Source: a virus. From it: a stretch of 64,000 bases of DNA. The DNA lies in the IMG/VR virus record IMGVR_UViG_3300027917_001949, positions 62,001 through 126,000 of that record; one strand, given 5' to 3'. Under the pieces are notes generated by a model. The model was not told the DNA's origin and did no database searches. It was given only the letters and a program-made list of their open reading frames with translations. How positions within the stretch are numbered: the first letter of the stretch is position 1; the number at the start of each line of letters is the position of its first letter. A program made the translations under genes and the position numbers. Positions 11,204 to 19,201 of the stretch are shown here, piece after piece.

Positions 11204-11290
11204 TTATCTACCCCACTTTGATTTCCTATTTTTCTCTGCAATGATTGTACCAAGAATTATTATCACAAGTATTACTATTAGAACTGTCAT
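11204..11290 (-). CDS. 28-residue single-span membrane peptide
   Basis: ATGA overlap with the upstream gene. Residues 2-18 (VLIVILVIIILGTII) form a transmembrane helix, then a basic tail (NRKSKWGR). Positive-inside orientation would put the C-terminus in the cytosol. Function unknown; one of several such peptides here. Confidence 0.65.
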   Translation of the reverse strand: MTVLIVILVIIILGTIIAEKNRKSKWGR

Positions 11291-11484
11291 TCAGCATTGT
11301 CTTCCTTCTCTTCGTCTAACCCAAAATACCGCACATTCCATGCTCGTTCCTGTGCCATCAACAGTTTGACACCGGTTTCAGTTTTTGCTAATTTAATGTT
11401 TCCTCTCAAGGCAAGGAGTCTATCGAGAGCCATGTCAACATAACCCTCGATAAACTCATCTTTCAACTTATCCAACTCGTTCAC
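11287..11484 (-). CDS. small helical protein downstream of the CCA enzyme
   Basis: 65 residues from GTG 11484, with GGGAG 8 nt upstream inside the end of the CCA-adding enzyme gene; longer in-frame starts lie deeper in that gene. Charged, probably all-helical. The 17-nt overlap implies coupling to the enzyme. Function unknown. Confidence 0.75.
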   Translation of the reverse strand: MNELDKLKDEFIEGYVDMALDRLLALRGNIKLAKTETGVKLLMAQERAWNVRYFGLDEEKEDNAE

Positions 11485-12826
11485 GTAGATACTCCCTCGC
11501 TTTCGCAAATGCACCTTGTCTGTCGTCTTTATCCAGCTTGCCATCAATCACGAGGTTGGTCAGGTAGTTCTTTATATTACCAACAACTTCTCCAGGTTTT
11601 AGACCAAACTCTTTCATGATTTCGTTACCATCAATTGGAGAGGTCATGGTGTCTGGTTGTTCCGCTAGGCATTCGGTAACCATTCTGGTAAGAACGTTCA
11701 TGAATTTGTAACGTGGATTCTTTGATGAACGGATGTCACATTTTACTAAGTCCATCAGTAGTCCAATGTTGTTCTCACCAACCTTGCGAACCAGACGCAT
11801 GATGATTCTCTTTTTGATTTTACCACGTACCACTTCTTTTTGAAGTACGATAGGAGTCATGTGGTACTTAATCAGATGACATACACTGTTGATGACCTCG
11901 TTGTTAAAGCGAAGTCTACGCAGTATCTTTCTTGCCTTTCGTGCACCAACGTTGTGGTGTGAGTAGAAGTGGACACCATCATCGTCCTCGACCTTAGTTT
12001 CCGGTTTACCAATATCGTGTAAGATACAGGCAAGACGGAATATCAGGTTTCGGTTACCGTGGTCAACTTTAGTACCTTTGTATAGGACAAGTAGTGAGTG
12101 CTCGTAGGCATCCTTAATGTGGTTCTTTCCCTGTTGGATGTTACGCAGTTGCATAAATTCTGGTGAGATGTAGTCCATCAGACCAGTTTGGCACAGCTTT
12201 CTCCAACCGAAAGAAGCTCTACGTGATAGCAGGATTCGACTTACCTCGTCACGTACTCTTTCTCTAGAGATAACTTGCAGTCGTTCTGGATGTTGAATAG
12301 TGACGTCGAACTTGAAGTTCAGTTCGCAGGCAAAACGGACTGCACGAAGCATTCGTAGAGGGTCTTCGTCGAATCTGTCTTCACTACCTACAACTCTGAT
12401 ACGTTTGGCATTGAGGTCTTCAACACCACCAAATGGGTCGATAATTGCACCAGTCAGCGGGTTGCGTGCCAGAGCGTTGATGGTGAAGTCTCTACGAGCT
12501 AGGTCGTTCTCAAGTGAGTAACCGAACATGACAGTTGGTTTACGTGAGTTTGAACGGTATACTTCGCTTCTGTAAGTAGTTATCTCAACGGTATGACCGT
12601 TGGCATTGAGACCTATAGTACCAAATTCCTCACCCATAGTGTATAGAGAACCGAAGTCATTTATGATTTCTTTTATCTCGTCAGGGCGGGCATTAGTAGC
12701 TAGGTCAATGTCATGTGATTCTCTACCAAGTAGTGAGTCACGCACACGACCACCGACTTCGAAAAGTTCAAAACCTTTCTCGTTGAACTTCACTGCTATT
12801 CTGTTGATTAGAGTTTCCTCGTTCAT
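11468..12826 (-). CDS. cca: CCA-adding enzyme (class II tRNA nucleotidyltransferase)
   Basis: Adds or repairs the tRNA 3' CCA. 452 residues. Class II signature GGRVRDSLLGRESHDIDLAT near 25-44 with the catalytic DxD, RRDFTINAL near 110, EDPLRMLRAVRFA near 154, and an HD domain (HDIGKPE near 269) as in bacterial enzymes with added phosphatase activity. About ten tRNAs of the neighbouring array lack an encoded CCA, so this gene makes them usable. First large gene after the convergent terminator. Confidence 0.95.
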   Translation of the reverse strand: MNEETLINRIAVKFNEKGFELFEVGGRVRDSLLGRESHDIDLATNARPDEIKEIINDFGSLYTMGEEFGTIGLNANGHTVEITTYRSEVYRSNSRKPTVMFGYSLENDLARRDFTINALARNPLTGAIIDPFGGVEDLNAKRIRVVGSEDRFDEDPLRMLRAVRFACELNFKFDVTIQHPERLQVISRERVRDEVSRILLSRRASFGWRKLCQTGLMDYISPEFMQLRNIQQGKNHIKDAYEHSLLVLYKGTKVDHGNRNLIFRLACILHDIGKPETKVEDDDGVHFYSHHNVGARKARKILRRLRFNNEVINSVCHLIKYHMTPIVLQKEVVRGKIKKRIIMRLVRKVGENNIGLLMDLVKCDIRSSKNPRYKFMNVLTRMVTECLAEQPDTMTSPIDGNEIMKEFGLKPGEVVGNIKNYLTNLVIDGKLDKDDRQGAFAKAREYLRERVG

Positions 12827-12838
12827 GTCGTTTCCTTT

Positions 12839-13045
12839 TTATTTTAATAAATAGACATATATTATATTATCACGTGTAACTACTTCCGTGTCATCGTTAC
12901 AATATAAATCATAAAAGTGCTCTTCTGACAGCAGTTCACCCTGTCTTTCAAATCTATTCTTTATAACAAGAATAAACCCAGAGTCTTGAATTAGTCCAAC
13001 CACCACTGCTAGATTTACGTCTTCTTTTATTTTGTTAATAGTCAT
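12839..13045 (-). CDS. 68-residue protein of unknown function
   Basis: Hydrophobic beta segment (LAVVVGLIQ, GFILVIKN) followed by an acidic part and a C-terminal strand. The N-terminus recalls the first strands of NUDIX folds, but no Nudix box is present. Overlaps the SLOG gene by 4 nt. Confidence 0.7.
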   Translation of the reverse strand: MTINKIKEDVNLAVVVGLIQDSGFILVIKNRFERQGELLSEEHFYDLYCNDDTEVVTRDNIIYVYLLK

Positions 13046-13446
13046 GTAACCTCCAATTCACGAGTTTTTTCGTCGTATTCTATCGTCAGAATACCTTCTT
13101 TCTTCGCTCGTTTTACGGTGTCTGCCGTCCCTCGTGATGTGCTTTTATCAGTATAAAAAGCATACACAATATCTGGGTTCATGAATTTTATCATCCAACC
13201 ATTTCGCATCACACCGGCAGGTTTACCATAATAAGTCCAATTTGCTGAGAATTCGGCGACGGCAAATCCATCGAGCCTAGCTAGGCTTCCAGCAATAGAA
13301 TCTGCACCACGAGCCGTGCCCTCAATGATACACACCTCACTACGTCTAAATTCGCTTAATAAGTTACTAAAGACTAGTGAACCTATTAAATCTCTGTCAG
13401 CAAACTCCACACTTCCACATATTAAGACTTTGATTGGTATAGCCAT
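13042..13446 (-). CDS. SLOG-fold (YspA/DUF2493-like) protein
   Basis: 134 residues: V-L-I-C-G-S near 8-13, E-G-T-A-R-G-A-D near 42-49, and P-A-G-V-M-R-N near 75-81 are the nucleotide-binding motifs of the SLOG superfamily branch common in phages. Ligand unknown, probably an ADP-ribose- or nucleotide-like molecule. It overlaps the phosphoesterase gene by 25 nt. Confidence 0.85.
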   Translation of the reverse strand: MAIPIKVLICGSVEFADRDLIGSLVFSNLLSEFRRSEVCIIEGTARGADSIAGSLARLDGFAVAEFSANWTYYGKPAGVMRNGWMIKFMNPDIVYAFYTDKSTSRGTADTVKRAKKEGILTIEYDEKTRELEVT

Positions 13447-13916
13447 CCTTTAATATAATCTATCGTGACCGGTCTGAATCCAGTAACGTCACATGAAACA
13501 TTGATTCGGTTACCTGAACACTGGGGGGTGTAGTGATGTGTATGCCCGTGGACTATCCACTCCCCATGGTAATCAGGTACAAGGAGTGCTTCTTTCGGGT
13601 TATGAACTAGGAGTACCTTTTCACCGGATATGTCGAGCCAGTAGTATCCCTCAGCGTCTATCCCCTCGTCATGACTTCCCTTAATATAGGTGATGTCACC
13701 GTTCAATAGTCCAAGCCAATATTCGGGTTTGCGAGACCCACGTCCGAATGACATATCACCAAGAAAATAGACAATGTCATCAGGTTTCACTCTCATATTA
13801 TACTGTTTCAATAGATGCTCGTTCATGATGTCCTTACTCAAAAACGGTCTATTGCAATACGCTATGATGTTTTCGTGGTCAAAGTGGGGGTCACTATAAA
13901 ACCATGTTTTACTCAT
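13422..13916 (-). CDS. calcineurin-like metallophosphoesterase
   Basis: 164 residues from ATG 13916, which overlaps the previous stop (ATGAGTAA). Motifs in order: SDPHFDH near 9, LGDMSFG near 50, G-S-H-D-E near 77 (a GNHD variant with Ser for Asn), L-V-H-N-P, and G-H-T-H near 123. These chelate two metals. Substrate unknown; phage relatives are thought to act on phosphodiesters. The Asn-to-Ser change at a catalytic position is notable. Confidence 0.9.
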   Translation of the reverse strand: MSKTWFYSDPHFDHENIIAYCNRPFLSKDIMNEHLLKQYNMRVKPDDIVYFLGDMSFGRGSRKPEYWLGLLNGDITYIKGSHDEGIDAEGYYWLDISGEKVLLVHNPKEALLVPDYHGEWIVHGHTHHYTPQCSGNRINVSCDVTGFRPVTIDYIKGWLYQSKS

Positions 13917-14199
13917 CAATACACTTCCTTGCAACTAATGTACCAAATACAAGAGGTGACATGTGCAACTGTTTGTTTTCATCTATCACCTCTTGTGCAA
14001 TTTTCTTGACATCTATATGGTCGAGTTGAGATATAATTCCCCTCATTGTTAGGATAAGGCAATCAGGTTCATGTACTATTCCCTTATTACCATATCTTCC
14101 GCTTCCACAGAAAATACAGAGCTTATCTTCTGTACCATTCTCTGCGTTGAAGTCGTCCAATCGTTTTTCGATTGCTTTTATCTGTTCCTTAAGATTCAT
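13909..14199 (-). CDS. 96-residue Cys-containing protein
   Basis: N-terminal charged helix, then CIFCGSG ... H-E-P-D-C near 28-48, a C2-HC-type possible zinc site, then helices. Such C-x2-C..HxxxC proteins are frequent in phages, function unknown. Overlaps both neighbours. Confidence 0.75.
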   Translation of the reverse strand: MNLKEQIKAIEKRLDDFNAENGTEDKLCIFCGSGRYGNKGIVHEPDCLILTMRGIISQLDHIDVKKIAQEVIDENKQLHMSPLVFGTLVARKCIDE

Positions 14200-14341
14200 T
14201 TTTCTTCATGAACATGTCAAACTCTTCGTCGTCAGTAATTATCTCGTTACATTTAGGACAACGATTAATATAACCATCTTCATCGTTTCCGCTACCGTTG
14301 AGGTAGTCAATTTCTTTTCCACATCTTGGACATACTGCCAT
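14189..14341 (-). CDS. 50-residue zinc ribbon protein
   Basis: From ATG 14341 (GGAGGT upstream, just after the previous stop). CPRCG and CPKC 20 residues apart make a complete C4 zinc ribbon. An acidic C-terminal tail follows. Likely an adaptor or nucleic-acid-binding peptide. Confidence 0.75.
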   Translation of the reverse strand: MAVCPRCGKEIDYLNGSGNDEDGYINRCPKCNEIITDDEEFDMFMKKNES

Positions 14342-14345
14342 GTAT

Positions 14346-14597
14346 TTACCAACCTCCCATAAATTCCCACCAGTATCCAGTTTCATTTTGAAACAACGTT
14401 GCCCACGCTTTTATGTGCCCCCGAAATCGTTTCCAGTTAGGACACCTGTATTCCGTTGCAACGTGGTATTCTTTATTTCCCGTATACCGATTAAAGTCGT
14501 GCGGGGTTATATGTATTTCCCCGTGTTCCAACTTTGACCCACACTTGCTACAGTAAAATAAATCATCTGGATAATGACTAGGTATTTTTTCAATCAT
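14346..14597 (-). CDS. 83-residue zinc-finger-like protein
   Basis: CSKCG near 16-20 and a later Cys (YRCPNW near 50) give an incomplete ribbon; Trp/His-rich C-terminus. Short overlap with the upstream gene. Unknown function. Confidence 0.72.
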   Translation of the reverse strand: MIEKIPSHYPDDLFYCSKCGSKLEHGEIHITPHDFNRYTGNKEYHVATEYRCPNWKRFRGHIKAWATLFQNETGYWWEFMGGW

Positions 14598-15135
14598 CTA
14601 CTGGTCTCCTGATACCAAATGACAAGCAACCAAACCTGATGTCGTCGTCTGTTCTAGCGTGGTCGAAAACCTCAGTCTGACCAAAGATGTCAGTAAACTC
14701 GTAACCATTTGGCAATATATCAAACCATTCTCCAGGGATAAGCCAAATGTCCTCATCAGGGTCGAGAAGCTCTGTCGGGACATCAAACTTCTTGCCGACA
14801 TCTACAACCAAATTACCGTTTGGATAATTTGGTCGTTCTTCGTCTGGAATCGCCTCAGCATTGATAATAGGGACATTGATTTTCTTATCAACAGGTTTGG
14901 TCATGTTTTCCTGTATGATGTTGTTCATCGTATCCCACTTGCGAAACCCCATCCCAAACAAAACATTGGGTGGTGCATGATTAATCACGTGCTCAAACTC
15001 TGCTTTGTTACTCGGTCTCCACTCATACTCTAGAGGTTCTTGCCGATAGTGCATCGATGTTCCGACAATCTCAATACCTTCGACCTCGAAGTTACCTTTA
15101 AAGTTGTTATTTATCCATTCTATTACCTCGTCCAT
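14590..15135 (-). CDS. 181-residue protein of unknown function
   Basis: Acidic protein with several Trp and Pro residues, two predicted helices at the N-terminus and beta-rich remainder. No Cys cluster. Overlaps the next gene by 8 nt. No family recognised. Confidence 0.78.
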   Translation of the reverse strand: MDEVIEWINNNFKGNFEVEGIEIVGTSMHYRQEPLEYEWRPSNKAEFEHVINHAPPNVLFGMGFRKWDTMNNIIQENMTKPVDKKINVPIINAEAIPDEERPNYPNGNLVVDVGKKFDVPTELLDPDEDIWLIPGEWFDILPNGYEFTDIFGQTEVFDHARTDDDIRFGCLSFGIRRPVDD

Positions 15136-15314
15136 GCCAAAAACCTCTTTACTATTTTATCTTTTGGGTTATATTTGTGTATCCAAGATGAGACTCTATC
15201 ACCGTGGCAAGCGGGACATTTACCATCTATCTTTTCTATCCACGCTATCTGGTCTTCGTCATAAGTGATATAACCACACTTAGGACACCGAAATCTCCTG
15301 ACTGTCTCTATCAT
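15123..15314 (-). CDS. 63-residue zinc ribbon protein
   Basis: CPKCGY near 10-15 and CPAC near 33-36 form a C4 ribbon; the C-terminus is basic. Ends in an overlap with the neighbouring gene. Possible nucleic-acid or protein adaptor. Confidence 0.75.
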   Translation of the reverse strand: MIETVRRFRCPKCGYITYDEDQIAWIEKIDGKCPACHGDRVSSWIHKYNPKDKIVKRFLAWTR

Positions 15315-15699
15315 TTTTAAACCTCTGTAATTGTGTTCTCAAGCATTGTAAGCTTGTCCACCCATCTTCTGGTATCCACCAAAAATCTGGGAAACCGGTA
15401 TGACTCCATATGATGTGCTCTATTTCCTCGTCACTTGCATCAGGGAAGTATTCTTTAGCTATGTCAAAAGCGTTGAACGATGGTTTGTCATCTACCTTAT
15501 CTGGGTCATCACAGTAACCGTCCATCAATACTTCTCTCGCTTCGGTATCAGTCTCGATTAATGTGCAGAACCATAAACCATTACGATTATCTAAAGCCGG
15601 ACATACGTCCCCCATGTGTGAATCGAACTTTACTCGTGCGAATACACAGGGTAACATGAGACAACACTTTCCACAATGTTTACATTCAAATTTATCCAC
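15280..15699 (-). CDS. YkgJ-like Cys-cluster protein
   Basis: 139 residues. C-x2-C-x2-CC (CKHCGKCC, 6-13) followed by further Cys (CVF, CPALD, FCTL) is the YkgJ family pattern, which binds zinc or an Fe-S cluster. The family is widespread and uncharacterised. A good candidate for a metal-handling role together with the NifU-like and radical SAM genes. Confidence 0.85.
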   Translation of the reverse strand: MDKFECKHCGKCCLMLPCVFARVKFDSHMGDVCPALDNRNGLWFCTLIETDTEAREVLMDGYCDDPDKVDDKPSFNAFDIAKEYFPDASDEEIEHIIWSHTGFPDFWWIPEDGWTSLQCLRTQLQRFKNDRDSQEISVS

Positions 15700-15931
15700 G
15701 TTTCTTCACCGCTATGTACAATAAAAACCACCACATTGCTGCTGTTAATGCACCTGAAATAAAACCTAGCCATAGTTCGAGTGAAAAATATACCGCAAGA
15801 TAGCTGGTAAGTATTACTGCCGTTATTAGCGGAGTCAGTATCGGCATTGGTGTTTTCTTAATCACACTCGGAAGAAGAGCTAGACTAAAACCGAATCCTC
15901 CGCACATAAGAACCATGTCTTCCCATATCAT
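15692..15931 (-). CDS. 79-residue membrane protein
   Basis: Three hydrophobic segments (about 5-22, 30-50, 55-73) with a basic C-terminal KKRG suggest a small three-helix membrane protein. No family recognised. Confidence 0.75.
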   Translation of the reverse strand: MIWEDMVLMCGGFGFSLALLPSVIKKTPMPILTPLITAVILTSYLAVYFSLELWLGFISGALTAAMWWFLLYIAVKKRG

Positions 15932-16303
15932 TTACGTTTCATTCTCTCTTTTATCTTGTGCATCCTTTGGAACTCCTGTCATGTAGAAATTACCTATCTT
16001 ATACGGTGCATTACGGGTCACCAAATCATTGTTAATAGTGCTTACACCCTCATATTTAAACAACTTATAGAGGGCTTTAAACTGCTTCATCGCTTCACCA
16101 CAATTAGGACACACTGGATATGCCCAGTGTGGATAACCGGCATCATCATCAAACTCTGTAATGTCGTGTTTGGTGCAATGCCACGTCCCGCATTTATCGT
16201 GCTTGATGAAGAGTTGTTTGGACATACACTTCCAACAAAACTTCCAATGACTCACAGCGTCACGATATTTTTGCTGTGTTTCTTCGTCTACCACAGTTTC
16301 CAT
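15932..16303 (-). CDS. 123-residue zinc-binding protein
   Basis: CWKC near 23-26, a C..H..C..H cluster (CGTWHCTKH, 38-46) and CPNCG near 65 suggest two zinc sites. C-terminal part is basic and polar. Unknown function. Confidence 0.75.
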   Translation of the reverse strand: METVVDEETQQKYRDAVSHWKFCWKCMSKQLFIKHDKCGTWHCTKHDITEFDDDAGYPHWAYPVCPNCGEAMKQFKALYKLFKYEGVSTINNDLVTRNAPYKIGNFYMTGVPKDAQDKRENET

Positions 16304-16392
16304 ACTTTACCTAACTTTACTATCCCTATTACACCGAGTGCAACACCTAATGCACCGAGCATAATGAGAATGAATGTGACTGCATCTTCCAT
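16288..16392 (-). CDS. 34-residue single-span membrane peptide
   Basis: Met-Glu-Asp start, a Gly/Leu/Ile-rich helix (residues 5-24), then a basic Lys/Trp tail. Overlaps the following gene start by 16 nt. Unknown. Confidence 0.62.
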   Translation of the reverse strand: MEDAVTFILIMLGALGVALGVIGIVKLGKVWKLW

Positions 16393-16395
16393 ATC

Positions 16396-16662
16396 TTACC
16401 TCGTTGTAAAGCATGTAAATCTGTATCGACATCCGTCACACACAGTCTCACACGCTAGTTTTATTTCAGATTCAAATGCTATAAACCCGTTCGGACTAAT
16501 ACGATATACTGTTTCAGTATGATATGTATGGCTAGCATCGGATATTTCCTGTATCCTCCGTAACCCGTCGAACCACATTCGTTCGTGAGGACGAGTAGAT
16601 ACAACTGGGTCACCAACTTTTAATGGTCGGTGCTGTGTATAGAATAGTTTAACCTTATCCAC
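16396..16662 (-). CDS. RF-box protein, probably leaderless
   Basis: 88 residues from GTG 16662, which lies 8 nt after the -10 of a consensus promoter, so the message would start at or near its own start codon. An upstream ATG overlaps the -10 and is rejected. The RF box (CDGCRYRFTCFT, 75-86) is at the extreme C-terminus with another Cys at 71. Confidence 0.75.
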   Translation of the reverse strand: MDKVKLFYTQHRPLKVGDPVVSTRPHERMWFDGLRRIQEISDASHTYHTETVYRISPNGFIAFESEIKLACETVCDGCRYRFTCFTTR

Positions 16663-16669
16663 TATCTCC

Positions 16670-16698
16670 ATTATATCACATCTTACCACTTTTGTCAA
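16670..16698 (-). promoter_or_regulatory. sigma70-type promoter TTGACA-N17-TATAAT
   Basis: On the minus strand, -35 at 16698-16693 and -10 at 16675-16670, spacer 17. It lies inside the end of the upstream gene and drives the RF-box gene. Confidence 0.85.
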
Positions 16699-17389
16699 GT
16701 CTACGTGCAAATATATGTTTCTGAGTACCTTTACCCCATTCCTTGTTTAACCATTTAGCATGGTCACCCGAACGTCTACAGGTAACTCCCTGTGTCAATC
16801 CGAGGTAATCCCAGTTATCTGCTTTGTATAATGCCCCGTCTCTTGGTGGTTCGACAAAAGTCACCAACCCAATCAACGGGAAGTTATACTTACGTTCATA
16901 ATCTTGCTGTACCGTCTGCCGGAATAGTTTAAGTACTCTCGTACCAAGATTCTTTTCGTGAAGTATCAGATTGAAGACATTATTGTTCATCCAGTTATCT
17001 TCGGTGTAGCCTTCAAAGTATTCATTAAACTTCTTGTAGTTTATCGGTGGACTGTTAGCTCCAACAATACCTGCCACTTCTCCTCGTAACCATATCAGGT
17101 AGTGACACTGCCTACCAACTACACCCTTACTTTGTGGATAATGCGTAAGAAATAAATTTGCGTATACTTTGTGACCCTTTGGAACAGCTTCAAGTTCTAG
17201 GTCATTATCCCACGTATCACGGTGAGGCATTTCTAGGTCTGGGGTAAATACCATTCCACCGTGCCCTTTTCCTGGACGTTTTGGTTTGGCATCCCAACAA
17301 GCACGGCAATAGAACTTTCCCCACGTTTCGATTACTTTACCACGTGTACCGCATACGCCACAGACTTCGTTTTGAAATACTTTACCCAT
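16676..17389 (-). CDS. DUF4338/Mom-like protein with N-terminal zinc ribbon
   Basis: 237 residues. CGVCG/CRAC zinc ribbon at 9-35, then a GNAT-like core with blocks typical of the DUF4338/Mom-like group (C-H-Y-L-I-W near 92; a conserved N-N-x-F-N-L-I segment near 135; T-F-V-E-P-P; Y-K-A-D-N-W; Y-L-G-L-T-Q-G). Mom adds a carbamoyl-type group to adenine in phage Mu DNA; relatives are associated with DNA modification or defence. Activity here is inferred from motifs only. Confidence 0.7.
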   Translation of the reverse strand: MGKVFQNEVCGVCGTRGKVIETWGKFYCRACWDAKPKRPGKGHGGMVFTPDLEMPHRDTWDNDLELEAVPKGHKVYANLFLTHYPQSKGVVGRQCHYLIWLRGEVAGIVGANSPPINYKKFNEYFEGYTEDNWMNNNVFNLILHEKNLGTRVLKLFRQTVQQDYERKYNFPLIGLVTFVEPPRDGALYKADNWDYLGLTQGVTCRRSGDHAKWLNKEWGKGTQKHIFARRLDKSGKM

Positions 17390-17600
17390 TTATAATGTGT
17401 CTTCCAAAACTTATTTTATTCCAGATTCGTTCAAACCCGTAATGCAATAAAAAGCATATAACTTCAAAGGAGATAGCTAAACCTATCGCTATGTGTGGTT
17501 CGACGAAAAAGGAGAGAATACCGAAGTCAACTCCTATTTCAATGAGTCTAAAGGAGATAGCTTTTATAAGTGACCTTGTGTGTGTTTCATTTATCCGCAT
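17382..17600 (-). CDS. DUF2061-type membrane protein
   Basis: 72 residues. T-R-S-L-I-K-A-I-S-F-R near 8-18, two hydrophobic helices, and a C-terminal Y-G-F-E-R-I-W-N-K-I-S-F-G follow the DUF2061 plan (short paired-helix membrane proteins also found fused to adenylylsulfate kinases). Role unknown. Confidence 0.82.
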   Translation of the reverse strand: MRINETHTRSLIKAISFRLIEIGVDFGILSFFVEPHIAIGLAISFEVICFLLHYGFERIWNKISFGRHIING

Positions 17601-17725
17601 TTATTAAATACTCCACAACACCCTAGAATTGAGATAATCACCAAAACTATTAAAGCTATCGTGATAAACCTATCCATTCCCTTGGGTACTTTCTGATTTG
17701 TACTTCCGCTACCTATTGCTGGCAT
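17591..17725 (-). CDS. 44-residue single-span membrane peptide
   Basis: Polar Gly/Ser N-terminus, one helix (ITIALIVLVIISILG, about 22-36), then a Cys-rich end (CCGVFNKCG). Overlaps the DUF2061 gene start by 10 nt. Confidence 0.63.
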   Translation of the reverse strand: MPAIGSGSTNQKVPKGMDRFITIALIVLVIISILGCCGVFNKCG

Positions 17726-17731
17726 ATTGCT

Positions 17732-18217
17732 TTATCCAAACGCTACTTTACCTTTTTCTTCTGCTGTTGTTTTACCTCGGTACGTTCCCTTCTCGTCGAT
17801 TAGAATACCGTCAAGATGGTCTACCTCATGTTCAACCACACTTGTTTCATGGACATCACGACACCTGAACTTTAGTGGTCTACCGTGAATGTCTTCACCG
17901 TACAGGGTAAGTCGTTGTGGTCGCTTAACTTCATATACTTTGTTACCTAAGCTCAGGCAACTTTCATGTACTTTAATCGAACCTTTTCGATGTTTGATAT
18001 GCGGGTTAATAATAGTATGCTCTCTGCCACGCAGCATTACAGTGATAATTCGCAACAACTCACCTACTTGTGGCGCAGCAAGACCGACACCATTATGCTC
18101 TTGACGTACTCGTGACATTTCCTCTGCTACCTCACGAGCATGTTCCATAGCTTCTTCCTCTTCTTCGACAGGAAGAGCTTTTTGTCGTAGAGTTGGGTCT
18201 GGGTCTTTTATTAACAT
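17732..18217 (-). CDS. def: peptide deformylase
   Basis: Removes the N-formyl group from new proteins. 161 residues from ATG 18217 (GGAGGAA upstream). All three motifs are present: GVGLAAPQVG, E-S-C-L-S (usual Gly replaced by Ser) and HEVDH. Metal ligands are the Cys and two His. Together with the initiator-like tRNA in the array it suggests control of translation initiation and maturation. Similar genes are known in marine phages. Confidence 0.94.
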   Translation of the reverse strand: MLIKDPDPTLRQKALPVEEEEEAMEHAREVAEEMSRVRQEHNGVGLAAPQVGELLRIITVMLRGREHTIINPHIKHRKGSIKVHESCLSLGNKVYEVKRPQRLTLYGEDIHGRPLKFRCRDVHETSVVEHEVDHLDGILIDEKGTYRGKTTAEEKGKVAFG

Positions 18218-18369
18218 TATTCCTCCCTCACTAGGTCTACAGTTTCTTCCAATACCCACCGCAAGGTTTCAATTTCTCGGTGAATACCGGATGCCTCGAT
18301 GAGTGATGCATACTTTAACATCTCAGTTAGATTTCGAATTCTTGCTCGAATTTCCTCTTCTGTTTTCAT
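18217..18369 (-). CDS. 50-residue helical protein
   Basis: Glu/Arg-rich, predicted as two helices (residues 3-18 and 26-50). TAATG junction with the deformylase start suggests coupling. Unknown function. Confidence 0.65.
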   Translation of the reverse strand: MKTEEEIRARIRNLTEMLKYASLIEASGIHREIETLRWVLEETVDLVREE

Positions 18370-18370
18370 C

Positions 18371-18934
18371 TTACCCCCATTGCTCTGCCCATGCTTCCGC
18401 TATGCCCGTGTATGTTACACTTCGTTTCTTCCACCTATCTTCTGATGGTGATTCATGGTGTACTCGTGGTACTCGACCATCAACAAGATTAGTCGGTTCA
18501 AGTAATGGCAGGTTCTTTAACCATAAGCACGTTGCTTTAGTTTCCCCATGACCGAATTGATATGGTTGTATCTTTTGGTCATAAGTTCTACCAATAATTT
18601 CAACAGCGTATTTATGCGGGATGGGATTCTCCACGGCTATCTTATCGATTGGTGCTTCAAGCAAATCTCTAAAGAATATTGCACCATCCATCATGTCATC
18701 CCATCTACCATCCACTTCATACAACCACCGTACTCCGCTGTTGCAAAGGTACGTACAAGGTGGGTGAGCAATCATCATGTCCCAACCATCGTCTAACCAG
18801 TCAAAGATGTTGCCCTGAATATGTTTTCCAGGGATGTCAGTTGGCAATAAATCGCAACTCCAGGCATCATGACCCTTACGGGCAAATGCTTCTCTCACGA
18901 CACCGCTAAACTCACATGCTATTATAATTCGCAA
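18371..18934 (-). CDS. C5-methyltransferase-like protein
   Basis: 187 residues from TTG 18934 (GAGG upstream, overlapping the previous stop). I-I-I-A-C-E-F-S-G-V-V-R-E-A-F is an AdoMet-binding motif I, H-P-P-C-T-Y-L stands at the catalytic PC position, and E-N-P replaces the ENV motif. It belongs to the short phage/bacterial group annotated as cytosine methyltransferase-like; it lacks an obvious target-recognition domain, so activity is not certain. Confidence 0.8.
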   Translation of the reverse strand: MRIIIACEFSGVVREAFARKGHDAWSCDLLPTDIPGKHIQGNIFDWLDDGWDMMIAHPPCTYLCNSGVRWLYEVDGRWDDMMDGAIFFRDLLEAPIDKIAVENPIPHKYAVEIIGRTYDQKIQPYQFGHGETKATCLWLKNLPLLEPTNLVDGRVPRVHHESPSEDRWKKRSVTYTGIAEAWAEQWG

Positions 18935-19200
18935 GCTATAGCCTCTTTCAATACATTGAATACGAAGGGTATAGTATTTATCTCGTGGTCTACGATTTCG
19001 TACAGTTGTTCCCAACCATCCCAACTAAGTTGGTATCCAGCACCATAGACAGCTTGGAAGTTTAATCCATAGTGTTGTCTTGAGAACCGACCCGCATACC
19101 ATCTACCATGAATCTTGGCAAGATAATACCATTCCAGACTTATGTCTGGATGTTCGCATCCATTTATTTTCTCTAAATCTATTGGTTTCAACTTAACCAT
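18922..19200 (-). CDS. 92-residue protein of unknown function
   Basis: Trp/Tyr-rich, beta-strand-like, with C15 and C90 only. Overlaps the methyltransferase-like start. No family recognised. Confidence 0.75.
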   Translation of the reverse strand: MVKLKPIDLEKINGCEHPDISLEWYYLAKIHGRWYAGRFSRQHYGLNFQAVYGAGYQLSWDGWEQLYEIVDHEINTIPFVFNVLKEAIACEL

Positions 19201-19201
19201 T

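Noticed and set aside
12839-13045. NUDIX hydrolase fragment
   Set aside because: The first strand resembles NUDIX N-termini but the Gx5Ex7REUxEExGU box is absent in this frame and its neighbours.
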